Source: Acidobacteriota bacterium (GTDB taxonomy: Bacteria > Acidobacteriota > Blastocatellia > Pyrinomonadales > Pyrinomonadaceae). Taken from it: 64,000 bases of DNA. How positions within the stretch are numbered: the stretch's first letter is position 1; each line of letters begins with the position of its first letter. Made by a program: the position numbers and the translations under genes. The notes below the pieces were generated by a model that was not told where the DNA came from, ran no database searches, and saw only the letters and a program-made list of their open reading frames with translations. Location of the stretch: the NCBI GenBank assembly GCA_019639155.1, contig JAHBSJ010000002.1, positions 62,001 to 126,000 of the forward strand. Reading direction: 5' to 3'. Shown one piece after another: positions 17,514-25,681 of the stretch.

Positions 17514-18080
17514 CTAATCTTTAACGTATATTTTCTTGCCCGTGCCCATGGGCATTCCTACAACATATTCTTGACGAGACACCGAATCATACTTCATCGC
17601 AAATACCATCGTCGTCACTGTTAACTCCGTTTGGTTTCTGGAGAGCGAAAGTTTAATGGTGGACATAGTACGATTCTTTTCATCAACAATGCCAATTACA
17701 ATGGCGTTTCCATCCCATTTTGCTGTGCCTGCGTTCTGTTTGCTATCACCGTGTCGACCGGTGTAGAACACCCGCGTATCTCCTAAAGCAACGGTTTTGT
17801 TTGATGCCTTTCCGTCTGCGCCGAGATTCTCAGTTGTAACTACATCAATTAGCTTAAGCTCCGGATCCGCATGCTCGATCTTCAGGTGAAAAGTCTTTCG
17901 TACATCTTGCTCCTTTGGCTCTGCTTTTGGCCCAAAGAGTTTGTCCACGACGTCTTCACTCTTCGTTAGCAACCAGTTCCCGCTAAAATCGGGCTTAGAT
18001 CGTCTATTCTTCTCCTGCGCAGAAACAGGGAGTACAAGAACTAAAAGACTTAGCAATATAAAAACTCCGCCTATCCTCAT
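17514..18080 (-). CDS. Secreted protein with FSGNW motif
   Basis: The 188-residue protein has a signal peptide (residues 1-21, ending VSAQ) and then KPDFSGNWLLTKSEDVVDKLF. The FSGNW opening and a strand-rich remainder resemble lipocalin-like secreted proteins that are common in soil bacteria, but I cannot name a family. It is wedged between glmU (five bases upstream) and glmS (three bases downstream), so it is very likely cotranscribed with amino-sugar synthesis. Whether this reflects function is unknown. Confidence 0.7.
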   Translation of the reverse strand: MRIGGVFILLSLLVLVLPVSAQEKNRRSKPDFSGNWLLTKSEDVVDKLFGPKAEPKEQDVRKTFHLKIEHADPELKLIDVVTTENLGADGKASNKTVALGDTRVFYTGRHGDSKQNAGTAKWDGNAIVIGIVDEKNRTMSTIKLSLSRNQTELTVTTMVFAMKYDSVSRQEYVVGMPMGTGKKIYVKD

Positions 18081-18085
18081 AATTC

Positions 18086-19480
18086 CTATTGCGGCCCCTG
18101 CTTTTGACCGTTCAAATTAGCCCTCTTCAGTTTTGCCGGAACTCCGGCTACCAGAGTATCGCTTTCCACATCGTGGGTCACCACACTTCCCGCTCCCGTC
18201 ACCGCTCCGTCGCCGATGGTTATTGGGGCAACAAGCATCGTGTCAGAACCTATCTTTACGTTGTCGCCGATGTGGGTCTCATGCTTGTTCTTGCCGTCGT
18301 AGTTGCACGTTATAGTGCCGGCGCCGATGTTGGTATTCTCGCCGATCGTAGCATCGCCGAGATAGGTTAGGTGACTTGCCTTTGAGCCTTTGCCCAAGCG
18401 TGTTTTCTTGAGCTCGACGAAGTTTCCGATCTTTGAGCCTTCTTCCATCAAGGCGTGGCCGCGGAGGTGAGCCATCGGCCCGACGGTGCAGCCGCTGCCT
18501 ATGGTCGAGTCTGTAATGAACGAATTATCTCGGATCTCGACGTTATCGCCGACGACCGAATTCACGATCCGAACGCCCGGACGGATGTTGCAGTTCTCAC
18601 CGATAACGGTCTTGCCCTCGACGGTAACGTTCTGATAAATGACCGTGTCGCGGCCGATCTCTGCCCGCGAGCTGATGTACGCCGCCTTTGGGTCTAGCAG
18701 CGTCACGCCGCTTTCCATCAAGGATCTATTGGTTTCCTTACGGGCTATTTTCTCCATTTTCGCGAGTTGGCCGCGTTCATTCACGCCCTCGACCTCTTTG
18801 GCGTTCGGGCATTCGAAAACCGCGACGACCTCGCCGTCTGCACACATTATGCCCGGGACGTCCGTCAAATAATACTCACCTTGGGCGTTCTCGTTTCCAA
18901 CGCGAGAAAGAGCGTCGAATAATTTCACCGTATCGAAACAGTAAATACCTGAATTGATCTCTCTTATCTTCTTTTCCTCGTCGCTCGCATCCTTTTGCTC
19001 AACAACGCGTTCGAACAGACCATCTTCATTACGCATCACACGCCCGTAACCTGTTGGGTCTTTTAGCCTTACGGATAAGATCGTGCACGCGGCCGCGGCC
19101 TCGCGATGGGCGTCGATCATCGCCTGCAAAGTCTCAGCCTTGATCTGCGGAACATCGCCGGAAAGCACGACGGTGGTTGAATCTCTGCCTTCGAGAATCT
19201 GCCTCGCAGAGTTCACGGCGTCGCCGGTCCCGAGTTGTTTTTCCTGAATTGCAAACGCTACATCGGCATCGGGAAACTCATTTATGATAGCTTTTTCTAC
19301 CTCATCCGCCTGATGTCCGACGATGGCGACGACCTTTGCGGGGTTAAGTTTCAATGCGGCACTGACGACGTGATTCACTAGCGGCATCCCGTCCAGATGA
19401 TGCAGCACTTTTGCGCGCGAGGACCTCATTCGGGTGCCGAGCCCCGCGGCCATTATTAGAATGTCGAGATCGTTACTCAA
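18086..19480 (-). CDS. glmU: Bifunctional GlcNAc-1-P uridyltransferase / GlcN-1-P acetyltransferase
   Basis: The 464-residue enzyme completes UDP-GlcNAc synthesis. The N-terminal pyrophosphorylase has LIMAAGLGTRMRSS, IQEKQLGTGDAV and LSGDVPQI. The C-terminal left-handed beta helix holds the acetyltransferase, with VELKKTRLGKGSKASHLTYLGDA spread over the active-site region. I keep the TTG start at 19480, since the next ATG falls inside the conserved LIMAAGLGTRM motif. A GGAGG lies 11 bases upstream. Genes downstream are the secreted protein and glmS. Confidence 0.97.
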   Translation of the reverse strand: MSNDLDILIMAAGLGTRMRSSRAKVLHHLDGMPLVNHVVSAALKLNPAKVVAIVGHQADEVEKAIINEFPDADVAFAIQEKQLGTGDAVNSARQILEGRDSTTVVLSGDVPQIKAETLQAMIDAHREAAAACTILSVRLKDPTGYGRVMRNEDGLFERVVEQKDASDEEKKIREINSGIYCFDTVKLFDALSRVGNENAQGEYYLTDVPGIMCADGEVVAVFECPNAKEVEGVNERGQLAKMEKIARKETNRSLMESGVTLLDPKAAYISSRAEIGRDTVIYQNVTVEGKTVIGENCNIRPGVRIVNSVVGDNVEIRDNSFITDSTIGSGCTVGPMAHLRGHALMEEGSKIGNFVELKKTRLGKGSKASHLTYLGDATIGENTNIGAGTITCNYDGKNKHETHIGDNVKIGSDTMLVAPITIGDGAVTGAGSVVTHDVESDTLVAGVPAKLKRANLNGQKQGPQ

Positions 19481-19521
19481 TTTCGAATTCGCCTCCGACG
19501 GACAAAACTCCGATTGCCGTG

Positions 19522-20586
19522 CTACTTCCTGCTCTTATGAGCAAATGTCGCAGTATCGAGACTTACGTCCCGCTTCGCCTGCAATGCGCACAAAAGAAGA
19601 ACCTGCGCCAGCTTTTCCGGGTTATGGCGGACCTTGTCGCCTTCGTCCAACAGATTACCATAAACTATCTCAGCGTCCTCGATGGTCTCGGGCGAGATAG
19701 AACCGTGAACACCGATCTGTTCGGCACCTTCAACGTCGTATTTTCGCCGCTGTTCCTCACTGATCGGGCGAGCGTTTACGACAACATGGTCAAATCTGAT
19801 CTGCGGTGCATATTCCCAGACCTTTTCGATATGTGCTCGAGCCGTGAAACCGTCCGTTTCGCCGGGCTGCGTCATCAGGTTACAAACGAAGATCTTCGTA
19901 GCACTTGACGCCGCGATCGCGTCGGCGACACCTTCGACCAAGATCGGCGGCAATAAACTGGTGAAAAGCGACCCCGGGCCGATCGTGATAATGTCAGCTT
20001 TCGAAATGGCGTCCAGGGCTGCGGGCATCGGCTTGCACGACGCGGGCTCCAGAAATAATCGCTTCAGAGAATTGCCGAGCTTGGAAATATTGGTTTCGCC
20101 GCGGACGACGCTTCCGTCATCAAGCTCAGCCGCAAGACGAACGTCGGCGACCGTTGCAGGGTAAATGTGCCCCTTGCTCGCAAGTATCTCGCTCGATAGC
20201 CTGACGGCCTCGGCAAAATCGCCTGTTATTTCGGACATTGCTGCAAGAAAAAGATTACCGAAGCTGTGCCCGCCCAGGTCGCCGTCACCGCGAAAGCGAT
20301 GTTGAAACAGCTTAGAAAGCAGATGCGAATCCTCGCTCAAAGCGACCATGCAGTTGCGAATATCGCCGGGCGGCAGCATCTGCAGTTCGTTGCGAAGGCG
20401 GCCCGAACTTCCGCCGTCGTCAGAGACTGCGACAATCGCCGAAAGATCATCCAGCCAAAACGGCTCCGTTTCTCCCGCGTTAACAAAGCGTTTAAGTCCC
20501 GAAAGCAGCGTAGAAAGGCCATTGCCGCCGCCAATTGCGACAAACCTCAGCCCTCCTGAGCTGTCGGAAAAAATATGGTGCTTCAT
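19522..20586 (-). CDS. yvcK: YvcK/CofD-family protein
   Basis: The 354-residue protein belongs to the YvcK branch (UPF0052) of the CofD family, which binds UDP-sugars in Bacillus and supports cell-wall growth on gluconeogenic carbon. The N terminus FVAIGGGNGLSTLLSGLK, the AVSDDGGSSGRLR motif and GPGSLFTSLLPPIL are signatures. UDP-GlcNAc binding is established for B. subtilis YvcK, not for this protein. It lies 41 bases upstream of glmU on the same strand, fitting a regulator of precursor supply. Confidence 0.92.
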   Translation of the reverse strand: MKHHIFSDSSGGLRFVAIGGGNGLSTLLSGLKRFVNAGETEPFWLDDLSAIVAVSDDGGSSGRLRNELQMLPPGDIRNCMVALSEDSHLLSKLFQHRFRGDGDLGGHSFGNLFLAAMSEITGDFAEAVRLSSEILASKGHIYPATVADVRLAAELDDGSVVRGETNISKLGNSLKRLFLEPASCKPMPAALDAISKADIITIGPGSLFTSLLPPILVEGVADAIAASSATKIFVCNLMTQPGETDGFTARAHIEKVWEYAPQIRFDHVVVNARPISEEQRRKYDVEGAEQIGVHGSISPETIEDAEIVYGNLLDEGDKVRHNPEKLAQVLLLCALQAKRDVSLDTATFAHKSRK

Positions 20587-20890
20587 CAGCTGAAAGAAAC
20601 TTACTGGAAAGGCGCATAACTCAACAAAACTCGAGTTACACGGTCAGAGGCCGGACGGTGAAAGTTGATATCGCTAATTCGCAGATACCGCCGGCGAGCG
20701 TTTACCGGCTGTATCGGATTGTAGCATTTGCCGTTTATTGACGGCAACAAAAGAAAAAACACTTGTCGCAAAGTGTCATTGCGTGTTAAATTGGTTTTTG
20801 CGGTCGTCTTTCGGCCGATCCGTCCGCGTTGCCGAGAAGTATCGGCAGATCATCCAAAAATCTGATGCCGTCCGTTTCGGCAGATCTCAA
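20587..20890. other. Divergent region between yvcK and mglB
   Basis: This 304-base stretch holds the promoters of two divergent operons. The plus-strand frame is open from 20738 into mglB, but that extension has no domain and no ribosome site. A candidate plus-strand promoter is described at 20763-20791. No RNA gene is seen. Confidence 0.5.
20763..20791 (+). promoter_or_regulatory. Candidate promoter of mglB-mglA
   Basis: TTGTCG (20763-20768), a 17-base spacer and TTAAAT (20786-20791) match four to five positions of each sigma-70 hexamer. The implied start lies about 90 bases before the mglB ATG at 20891, which would place the longer ORF start at 20738 outside the transcript and supports the shorter protein. 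Confidence 0.4.
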
Positions 20891-21373
20891 ATGGCAGAAG
20901 CGCCTTTTATATTACAAGAACATCAGTTTCAGCGACTGAAGACCGTACTCGCCCGCCTTTGCGTCGAATGCGCCGCGCGCGTCGTATTCCTCGTTGACCG
21001 CGACGGCCAGCCGATCACCTATCACGGCGACATCGGCGATATGGACACGACGAGTTTCTCCAGTCTGGCCGCGGGAAATGTCGCCGCAACGAGTTCGATG
21101 GCGAAACTCATAGGCGAAGATGTGTTCCCTTCCGTTTTCCATGAAGGCGAAAGAGAAAGTATATTTATCTCGGTCATTGGGCGGAGCCTTTTGGTCGTGG
21201 TTTTTGACGAGCGATCGACCCTCAGCCTTGTAAAGCTTAGGACCAAACGCGGCAGCTACGAAGTGGCCGCCATATTGGACGAAGCTATCGCCGAATCAGC
21301 CAATAACCACGCTAGCAACAATTCATTTTTTGCCGAGATCACCGACGACGATATTGACAGCCTATTCAGCTAG
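20891..21373 (+). CDS. mglB: Roadblock/LC7 protein, MglB-like
   Basis: The 160-residue protein matches the Roadblock/LC7 fold: residues 9-120 carry LARLCVECAARVVFLVDRDGQPITYHGDI and later SIFISVIGRSLLVVVFDERS. MglB of Myxococcus is a GTPase-activating protein for MglA. The start at 20891 (MAEAPFIL) matches the family length, while the longer open frame adds an unrelated basic leader. The mglA gene follows after 25 bases. Assignment rests on the fold-like pattern plus strong mglA adjacency. Confidence 0.82.
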   Translation: MAEAPFILQEHQFQRLKTVLARLCVECAARVVFLVDRDGQPITYHGDIGDMDTTSFSSLAAGNVAATSSMAKLIGEDVFPSVFHEGERESIFISVIGRSLLVVVFDERSTLSLVKLRTKRGSYEVAAILDEAIAESANNHASNNSFFAEITDDDIDSLFS

Positions 21374-21398
21374 TTACGGGTGACTAATTACGAGTGCT

Positions 21399-21983
21399 AT
21401 GACCTTTATCAATTACGCATCGCGAGAGATCAACTGCAAGATCGTATATTACGGTCCTGGACTTTGCGGCAAGACGACGAATCTGCAGTACATTTATGAT
21501 TCAACGGCCCCGCAGGCAAAAGGCAAACTTATCAGTCTTGCGACCGAGACCGACCGTACGCTGTTCTTCGATTTTATGCCGCTCGAACTCGGCACGGTAC
21601 GCGGTTTCAAGACGCGTTTCCATCTTTACACAGTTCCGGGACAGGTCTATTACGATGCGTCGCGAAAGCTCATCCTAAAAGGCGTCGACGGCGTCGTATT
21701 TGTCGCCGATAGCCAGGAAGAGCGAATGGATGCGAACATCGAATCGCTGTATAACCTCGAAGAGAATCTGCAGACCCAAGGCTATGACCTTAACAATCTG
21801 CCCTACGTTCTTCAGTTGAACAAACGCGACCTGCCGAATGTCATTCCGTCTGATGAACTTGTCGGCGAACTGCAGAAGAAAGGCGAACCGGTCTTTGAGG
21901 CTGTCGCTACTGATGGAACAGGCGTCTTTGACACTCTGAAGGCCGTCGCTAAGCAAGTGCTGACCGAACTTAGAAAGGGCTAG
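21399..21983 (+). CDS. mglA: MglA-type small Ras-like GTPase
   Basis: The 194-residue GTPase is very close to Myxococcus MglA in its opening (INCKIVYYGPGLCGKTTNLQ). The P-loop is GPGLCGKTT at residues 19-27, switch II is TVPGQ at 78-82, and NKRD at 141-144 recognises guanine. FVADSQEERM and the C-terminal GVFDTLKAVAKQVLTEL are also typical. MglA-GTP sets front-rear polarity and motor assembly in gliding or twitching bacteria. The partner MglB precedes it. No motility genes are in this window. Confidence 0.95.
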   Translation: MTFINYASREINCKIVYYGPGLCGKTTNLQYIYDSTAPQAKGKLISLATETDRTLFFDFMPLELGTVRGFKTRFHLYTVPGQVYYDASRKLILKGVDGVVFVADSQEERMDANIESLYNLEENLQTQGYDLNNLPYVLQLNKRDLPNVIPSDELVGELQKKGEPVFEAVATDGTGVFDTLKAVAKQVLTELRKG

Positions 21984-22007
21984 ACAAAGAGCCTGTTAGA
22001 AATTAGA

Positions 22008-22045
22008 AATGCGGACTGATATCATCAAGTCCGCATTTTTATTTT
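22008..22045 (+). terminator. Intrinsic terminator of mglBA
   Basis: A 10-bp stem AATGCGGACT/AGTCCGCATT surrounds a 10-base loop and is followed by TTTATTTT. It lies 25 bases after the mglA stop and before the lipoprotein gene, so the latter probably has its own promoter. Confidence 0.85.
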
Positions 22046-22065
22046 GAGAGGAAAAGAGGAAAACT

Positions 22066-22593
22066 ATGAAACACTTACGAGCCAACATGGGTCTGATCGC
22101 CGGCAGGGCGATAATCGCGGCATTCGCCTTTGGAGCCGCCGCTTGCGGCGGTCAGGAAGCCAATAAGCCCGAAAACAAACCGGCTCCTGCGAACAAGTCC
22201 GCAGCATCACCGGCGGCAAATGAGACAAAGCCCGCACAGGCAGAACCCGCCGACACAAAACCCGCCGGACGCGAGATCAAAGCCGCTGACGGTCCGGCCC
22301 TGAAGTCGGTGATCCCGCCCGATGGAGCGATCCTCGGCGGAAATTTGAACGATATTGCGAAGACGCTCCCGACGCCTGATTTCCCTGCGGATTCGACTGA
22401 CTATGGCAAGGTCACAGTCGAAGTTCTCGTTAACGAAAAAGGCGAGGTCGGCGCGGCAAGTGCTGTTGACGGCCCTCAGCCTCTGCGAAAAGCTGCTCTT
22501 GAAGCGGCCCGCGGAGCCAAATTCGATCCGCCGCTGAAAGACGGCAAGCCGGTAAAGGTCGGCGGCGTTCTCACGTTCGAACGCAAGAAGTAG
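22066..22593 (+). CDS. Lipoprotein-like protein with TonB C-terminal domain
   Basis: The 175-residue protein has an N-terminal signal ending in GAAACGGQ, a likely lipobox with Cys27, then a Lys/Pro/Ala-rich linker (about 30-70). The C-terminal 85 residues form a TonB-like domain (VEVLVNEKGEVGAASAVDGP, then ALEAARGAKFDPPLKDGKPV). Unlike TonB it has no inner-membrane helix, and no ExbB/ExbD genes are in the window. It may be a periplasm-facing lipoprotein with a TonB-like fold and not an energy transducer. Confidence 0.75.
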   Translation: MKHLRANMGLIAGRAIIAAFAFGAAACGGQEANKPENKPAPANKSAASPAANETKPAQAEPADTKPAGREIKAADGPALKSVIPPDGAILGGNLNDIAKTLPTPDFPADSTDYGKVTVEVLVNEKGEVGAASAVDGPQPLRKAALEAARGAKFDPPLKDGKPVKVGGVLTFERKK

Positions 22594-22617
22594 CGTTTGC
22601 GTTGAATTGGCAGAAAA

Positions 22618-22646
22618 ATAAAGGCCGCCAATATGGCGGCCTTTTC
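22618..22646. terminator. Bidirectional terminator between convergent genes
   Basis: A perfect 9-bp stem AAGGCCGCC/GGCGGCCTT has a 5-base loop and is flanked by A-rich sequence on the left and TTTT on the right. It lies between the lipoprotein gene (plus) and the M16 peptidase gene (minus), so it can stop both transcripts. Confidence 0.85.
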
Positions 22647-22664
22647 AAATGAATATTCAGATGC

Positions 22665-25448
22665 CTACCGATTGACCGGATTCCCTTCTACATCGAGGAT
22701 AACGATCTCGCCGAGGTTGAGTTCACGAATTCCTGCCTCGATCACCGAAAGATCTCCGACGAGCAGAAGGGCTGTTCCTGCAGGTGCGGCATATTTCGCA
22801 GCTATTGCATTCACATTAGCGAGCTGCAAACGCGAAAGCTGGTCCGGCTCTGCCTGAAGCGTCGTCATCGGCAATCCCGCGATCCATAGATCGGAAATTT
22901 GCTGACCGATACGCTGATAGCCTTCAAACTGCTGCGCGTAGCCCCTGATACGCGAAAGCCTCGCCTTCTTGAACTCGTCTTCCGTGATAGGCTTTTCGCC
23001 GGCGATACCGCGAAGCTCTTTCATGAATTCAACGACGGATTCCTTGGTCTTGTCGGTCTGAACACCGCCGTTGGCGATCCATGTGCCTGCCGTCGAAAGG
23101 TGCTGCGGAAATGCGAAAACACCATAGGAGTAGCCTTTCTCCTCACGTAGATTAAGGTTCAAACGCGTGCCGAAGCCCCCGCCGTAAACCGCGTTCGCCA
23201 ACGATAGAGCGTAGTAATCGGCTGACTTTCGTTCGGGGGCATTCAGGATGTGCGAAACCACGGTCTGCGCGGCACCCGGCTTATCGACAAGGTAAACCTT
23301 GCCCGCAGGCATCGGGCGTTTGGCAGGCACATTTACCGCCGACGCCGAACCGCCGGACCATCCTCCGAAAGCCTTGCGTGCAGCCGCCACCGCGTCCGCC
23401 AGAGTAATGTCACCGACGAAAATCAATGCCGAACTTCCCGGACGCCAACGGTCAGCGTGAAACTTCACTAGGTCGTCACGTGTTATGTTGGAGATGGTTC
23501 CGGGCAACCCGCCTGCAGGACGTCCATACGGATGATCTCTGCCAAACGCGACCATCGCTCCAATGCGGTTAGCGACAGAGTTCGGATTATTCGCTGCCTG
23601 TTTCAGTCCGTCGAGCGTCACCTGTTTTTCCTTTTCGAATTCATCTGCAGGGAATGAGGGATTCATCACGACATCAGCCACTATCTCCAAAGCGGCGTTA
23701 ACATCCCTTGACAATATTTCTGTCCCCATGGATGCCGCTTCGCGTGATGTTGAACCACCGATACTGCTGCCGATATTGCCGAAAGCCTCGTCTATCTGTA
23801 TAGCTGAACGGGTCTTCGTTCCGCGACGCATCATTCGGGCAGTCATCGCAGCAACACCTTCTTTTCCTGCGGGATCTGCCACAGTACCGGCTCTAGTGCC
23901 TAAGCCGATCGCAACCTTCGGCAATTCCGGCTTTTCTACAACGAAGATCTCCATGCCGTTTTCCAGCTTCGCCGACTTTACCTCAGGAGCTTGGAAAGGC
24001 CGATCTTCGCCGAGCGGCGGAACCTGAGAGCGATCGACAGCGATTTCCATCGCGCGGCTCGATCGTTCGGGACGAAACCTGACTAGCACTCGATTGTTGG
24101 TGTTCAGGTACCGATCTACCGCAGCACGAAGGCTTTCGGTCGTGACCGCACGATGGCGTGCGACATCGGCATCAAATTTTCCGGGGTCGCCTAAGAATGT
24201 GTTGTACTCGTTCAGACGATCGGATTTGCCGCCAAAACCGCCGATGCTTTCCAGGCGTGAAACGAATTGGTATTCCCAACGGTTCTTTGCACGGGTCAGT
24301 TCGTCTTCGGTAGGGCCGTCTTTTGCGAGGCGGGCGATCTCGTCGGTCACCGCGTTTTCGACATCTTCAAGTTTCACGCCCGGACGAGCCGTTACCCACA
24401 TTGCGAACCAACCGGCTAGCGGCTGGCCGCTTTGAAATGCGGCGACGTTCGATGCAAGCTGCTTCTCATAAACAAGAGCCCGCTGAAGCCGCGACGAAAG
24501 CCCCGTTGTCAGGATCGACGCGACAAGATTCATCTCTGCCTCGCCTGCGTCAAAGAACGCGGGAGAATGCCAGCCGAAATATGTCCTTTCTTGTGGTACT
24601 CGGTCGCGAACTTCAACGACCTTTTGCGAACCGATCGTCACTTTTCCTTTCGCGGGCCGTTCGAGGGCCGGACCGGGCGGAATGGTTCCGAAATACTTCT
24701 CTACGAGCCGCTTAGCCTCAGCCGGATCGAAATCACCCGAAATGACGAGCGAAAGATTATTCGGCGTGTAAAAGCGGCGGAAGAATTCCTTTACATCATC
24801 AAGAGTCGCCGCAGCGAGGTCTTCGTGAACGCCGATAACGTCGGACTGATATGGGTGCCCGGCCGGAAATAGCGCCTCACCCAACAGTTTGAACGCACGT
24901 CCGTAGGGTTGATTCTCGAGTCCTTGGCGGCGTTCATTGCGAACGACCATTATCTGATTGTTAAGGCTTTCCTGCGTCAGAGCGTCAGGAAGCGTCGCCA
25001 ACCGGTCGGCCTCTAGCCATAGCAGATTTTCCAGATTGCCTGACGGAACCGTCGCGAAATAATTGGTTCGGTCCTGATTCGTCGTGCCGTTTACGCCGCC
25101 TTCCATCAGGTTAGCGCCGGCCGCCTCAACATAATCGAAATATTCCTTGTTCGCATTTTTCGAACCCTGGAACATCATATGTTCGAACAGATGTGCAAAG
25201 CCGCTGCGGCCCACACGCTCGTTCGCCGAACCCACATGAAACCACTGGTTCACATGAACGACCGGCAGCTTGCGATCAACGTGCATTATGACCTGAAGCC
25301 CGTTCGGAAGTACAAATTTTTCGAAATTCACTCTTGGAACGGAAGATCGCTCCTGCGACCTGCCATCTAGGGGAAGGCTGAGTATCGGCAAGAGAGCGAG
25401 CGACATGACACTCGCGAACGTAAGAGATCTACGAAAGATATTTTTCAT
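22665..25448 (-). CDS. M16 family zinc peptidase, two-module
   Basis: The 927-residue protein has a signal-peptide-like N terminus (residues 1-30), then an active M16 module with the inverted zinc motif HLFEH at 86-90 and the third ligand region LLWLEADRL near 142-150. A second, inactive-type M16 module occupies about 510-900, containing GGFGTRLNLNLREEKGYSYGVF, the substrate-contacting loop. M16B enzymes of this size degrade peptides in the periplasm. The protein is secreted but a mature location at the membrane is not excluded. Confidence 0.93.
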   Translation of the reverse strand: MKNIFRRSLTFASVMSLALLPILSLPLDGRSQERSSVPRVNFEKFVLPNGLQVIMHVDRKLPVVHVNQWFHVGSANERVGRSGFAHLFEHMMFQGSKNANKEYFDYVEAAGANLMEGGVNGTTNQDRTNYFATVPSGNLENLLWLEADRLATLPDALTQESLNNQIMVVRNERRQGLENQPYGRAFKLLGEALFPAGHPYQSDVIGVHEDLAAATLDDVKEFFRRFYTPNNLSLVISGDFDPAEAKRLVEKYFGTIPPGPALERPAKGKVTIGSQKVVEVRDRVPQERTYFGWHSPAFFDAGEAEMNLVASILTTGLSSRLQRALVYEKQLASNVAAFQSGQPLAGWFAMWVTARPGVKLEDVENAVTDEIARLAKDGPTEDELTRAKNRWEYQFVSRLESIGGFGGKSDRLNEYNTFLGDPGKFDADVARHRAVTTESLRAAVDRYLNTNNRVLVRFRPERSSRAMEIAVDRSQVPPLGEDRPFQAPEVKSAKLENGMEIFVVEKPELPKVAIGLGTRAGTVADPAGKEGVAAMTARMMRRGTKTRSAIQIDEAFGNIGSSIGGSTSREAASMGTEILSRDVNAALEIVADVVMNPSFPADEFEKEKQVTLDGLKQAANNPNSVANRIGAMVAFGRDHPYGRPAGGLPGTISNITRDDLVKFHADRWRPGSSALIFVGDITLADAVAAARKAFGGWSGGSASAVNVPAKRPMPAGKVYLVDKPGAAQTVVSHILNAPERKSADYYALSLANAVYGGGFGTRLNLNLREEKGYSYGVFAFPQHLSTAGTWIANGGVQTDKTKESVVEFMKELRGIAGEKPITEDEFKKARLSRIRGYAQQFEGYQRIGQQISDLWIAGLPMTTLQAEPDQLSRLQLANVNAIAAKYAAPAGTALLLVGDLSVIEAGIRELNLGEIVILDVEGNPVNR

Positions 25449-25588
25449 ATTATCGTCACCATTTCACCAAATAACTCTTCTTGGTACTAGCTTAAGCTAC
25501 GCAGAAAGTCGATGATTTGTTTCGAATTTTGGACTCGGGACCGTGTCGGCATCTCCGTGCCGCGAGTTTGTGGGAAAGGCATTAAATA

Positions 25589-25619
25589 GACGGCGACGCA
25601 CAGGGTGCAGATCGCCGTC
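25589..25619 (-). terminator. Hairpin after the diiron-protein gene
   Basis: An 8-bp stem GACGGCGA/TCGCCGTC is extended by an inner GCAC/GTGC stem. On the minus strand TATTTAAT follows, a weak U tract. It lies 62 bases downstream of the stop at 25682. The rest of the 25449-25681 gap has no convincing gene. Confidence 0.55.
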
Positions 25620-25681
25620 AAATAGGGTTATTATGGGAGTCGTTGTCGATGGCCGCCTGAACGATCCGTCGGCAGCCGCGA

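Noticed and set aside
20738..20890. N-terminal extension of mglB
   Set aside because: It lies in the likely promoter region and does not match the Roadblock fold.
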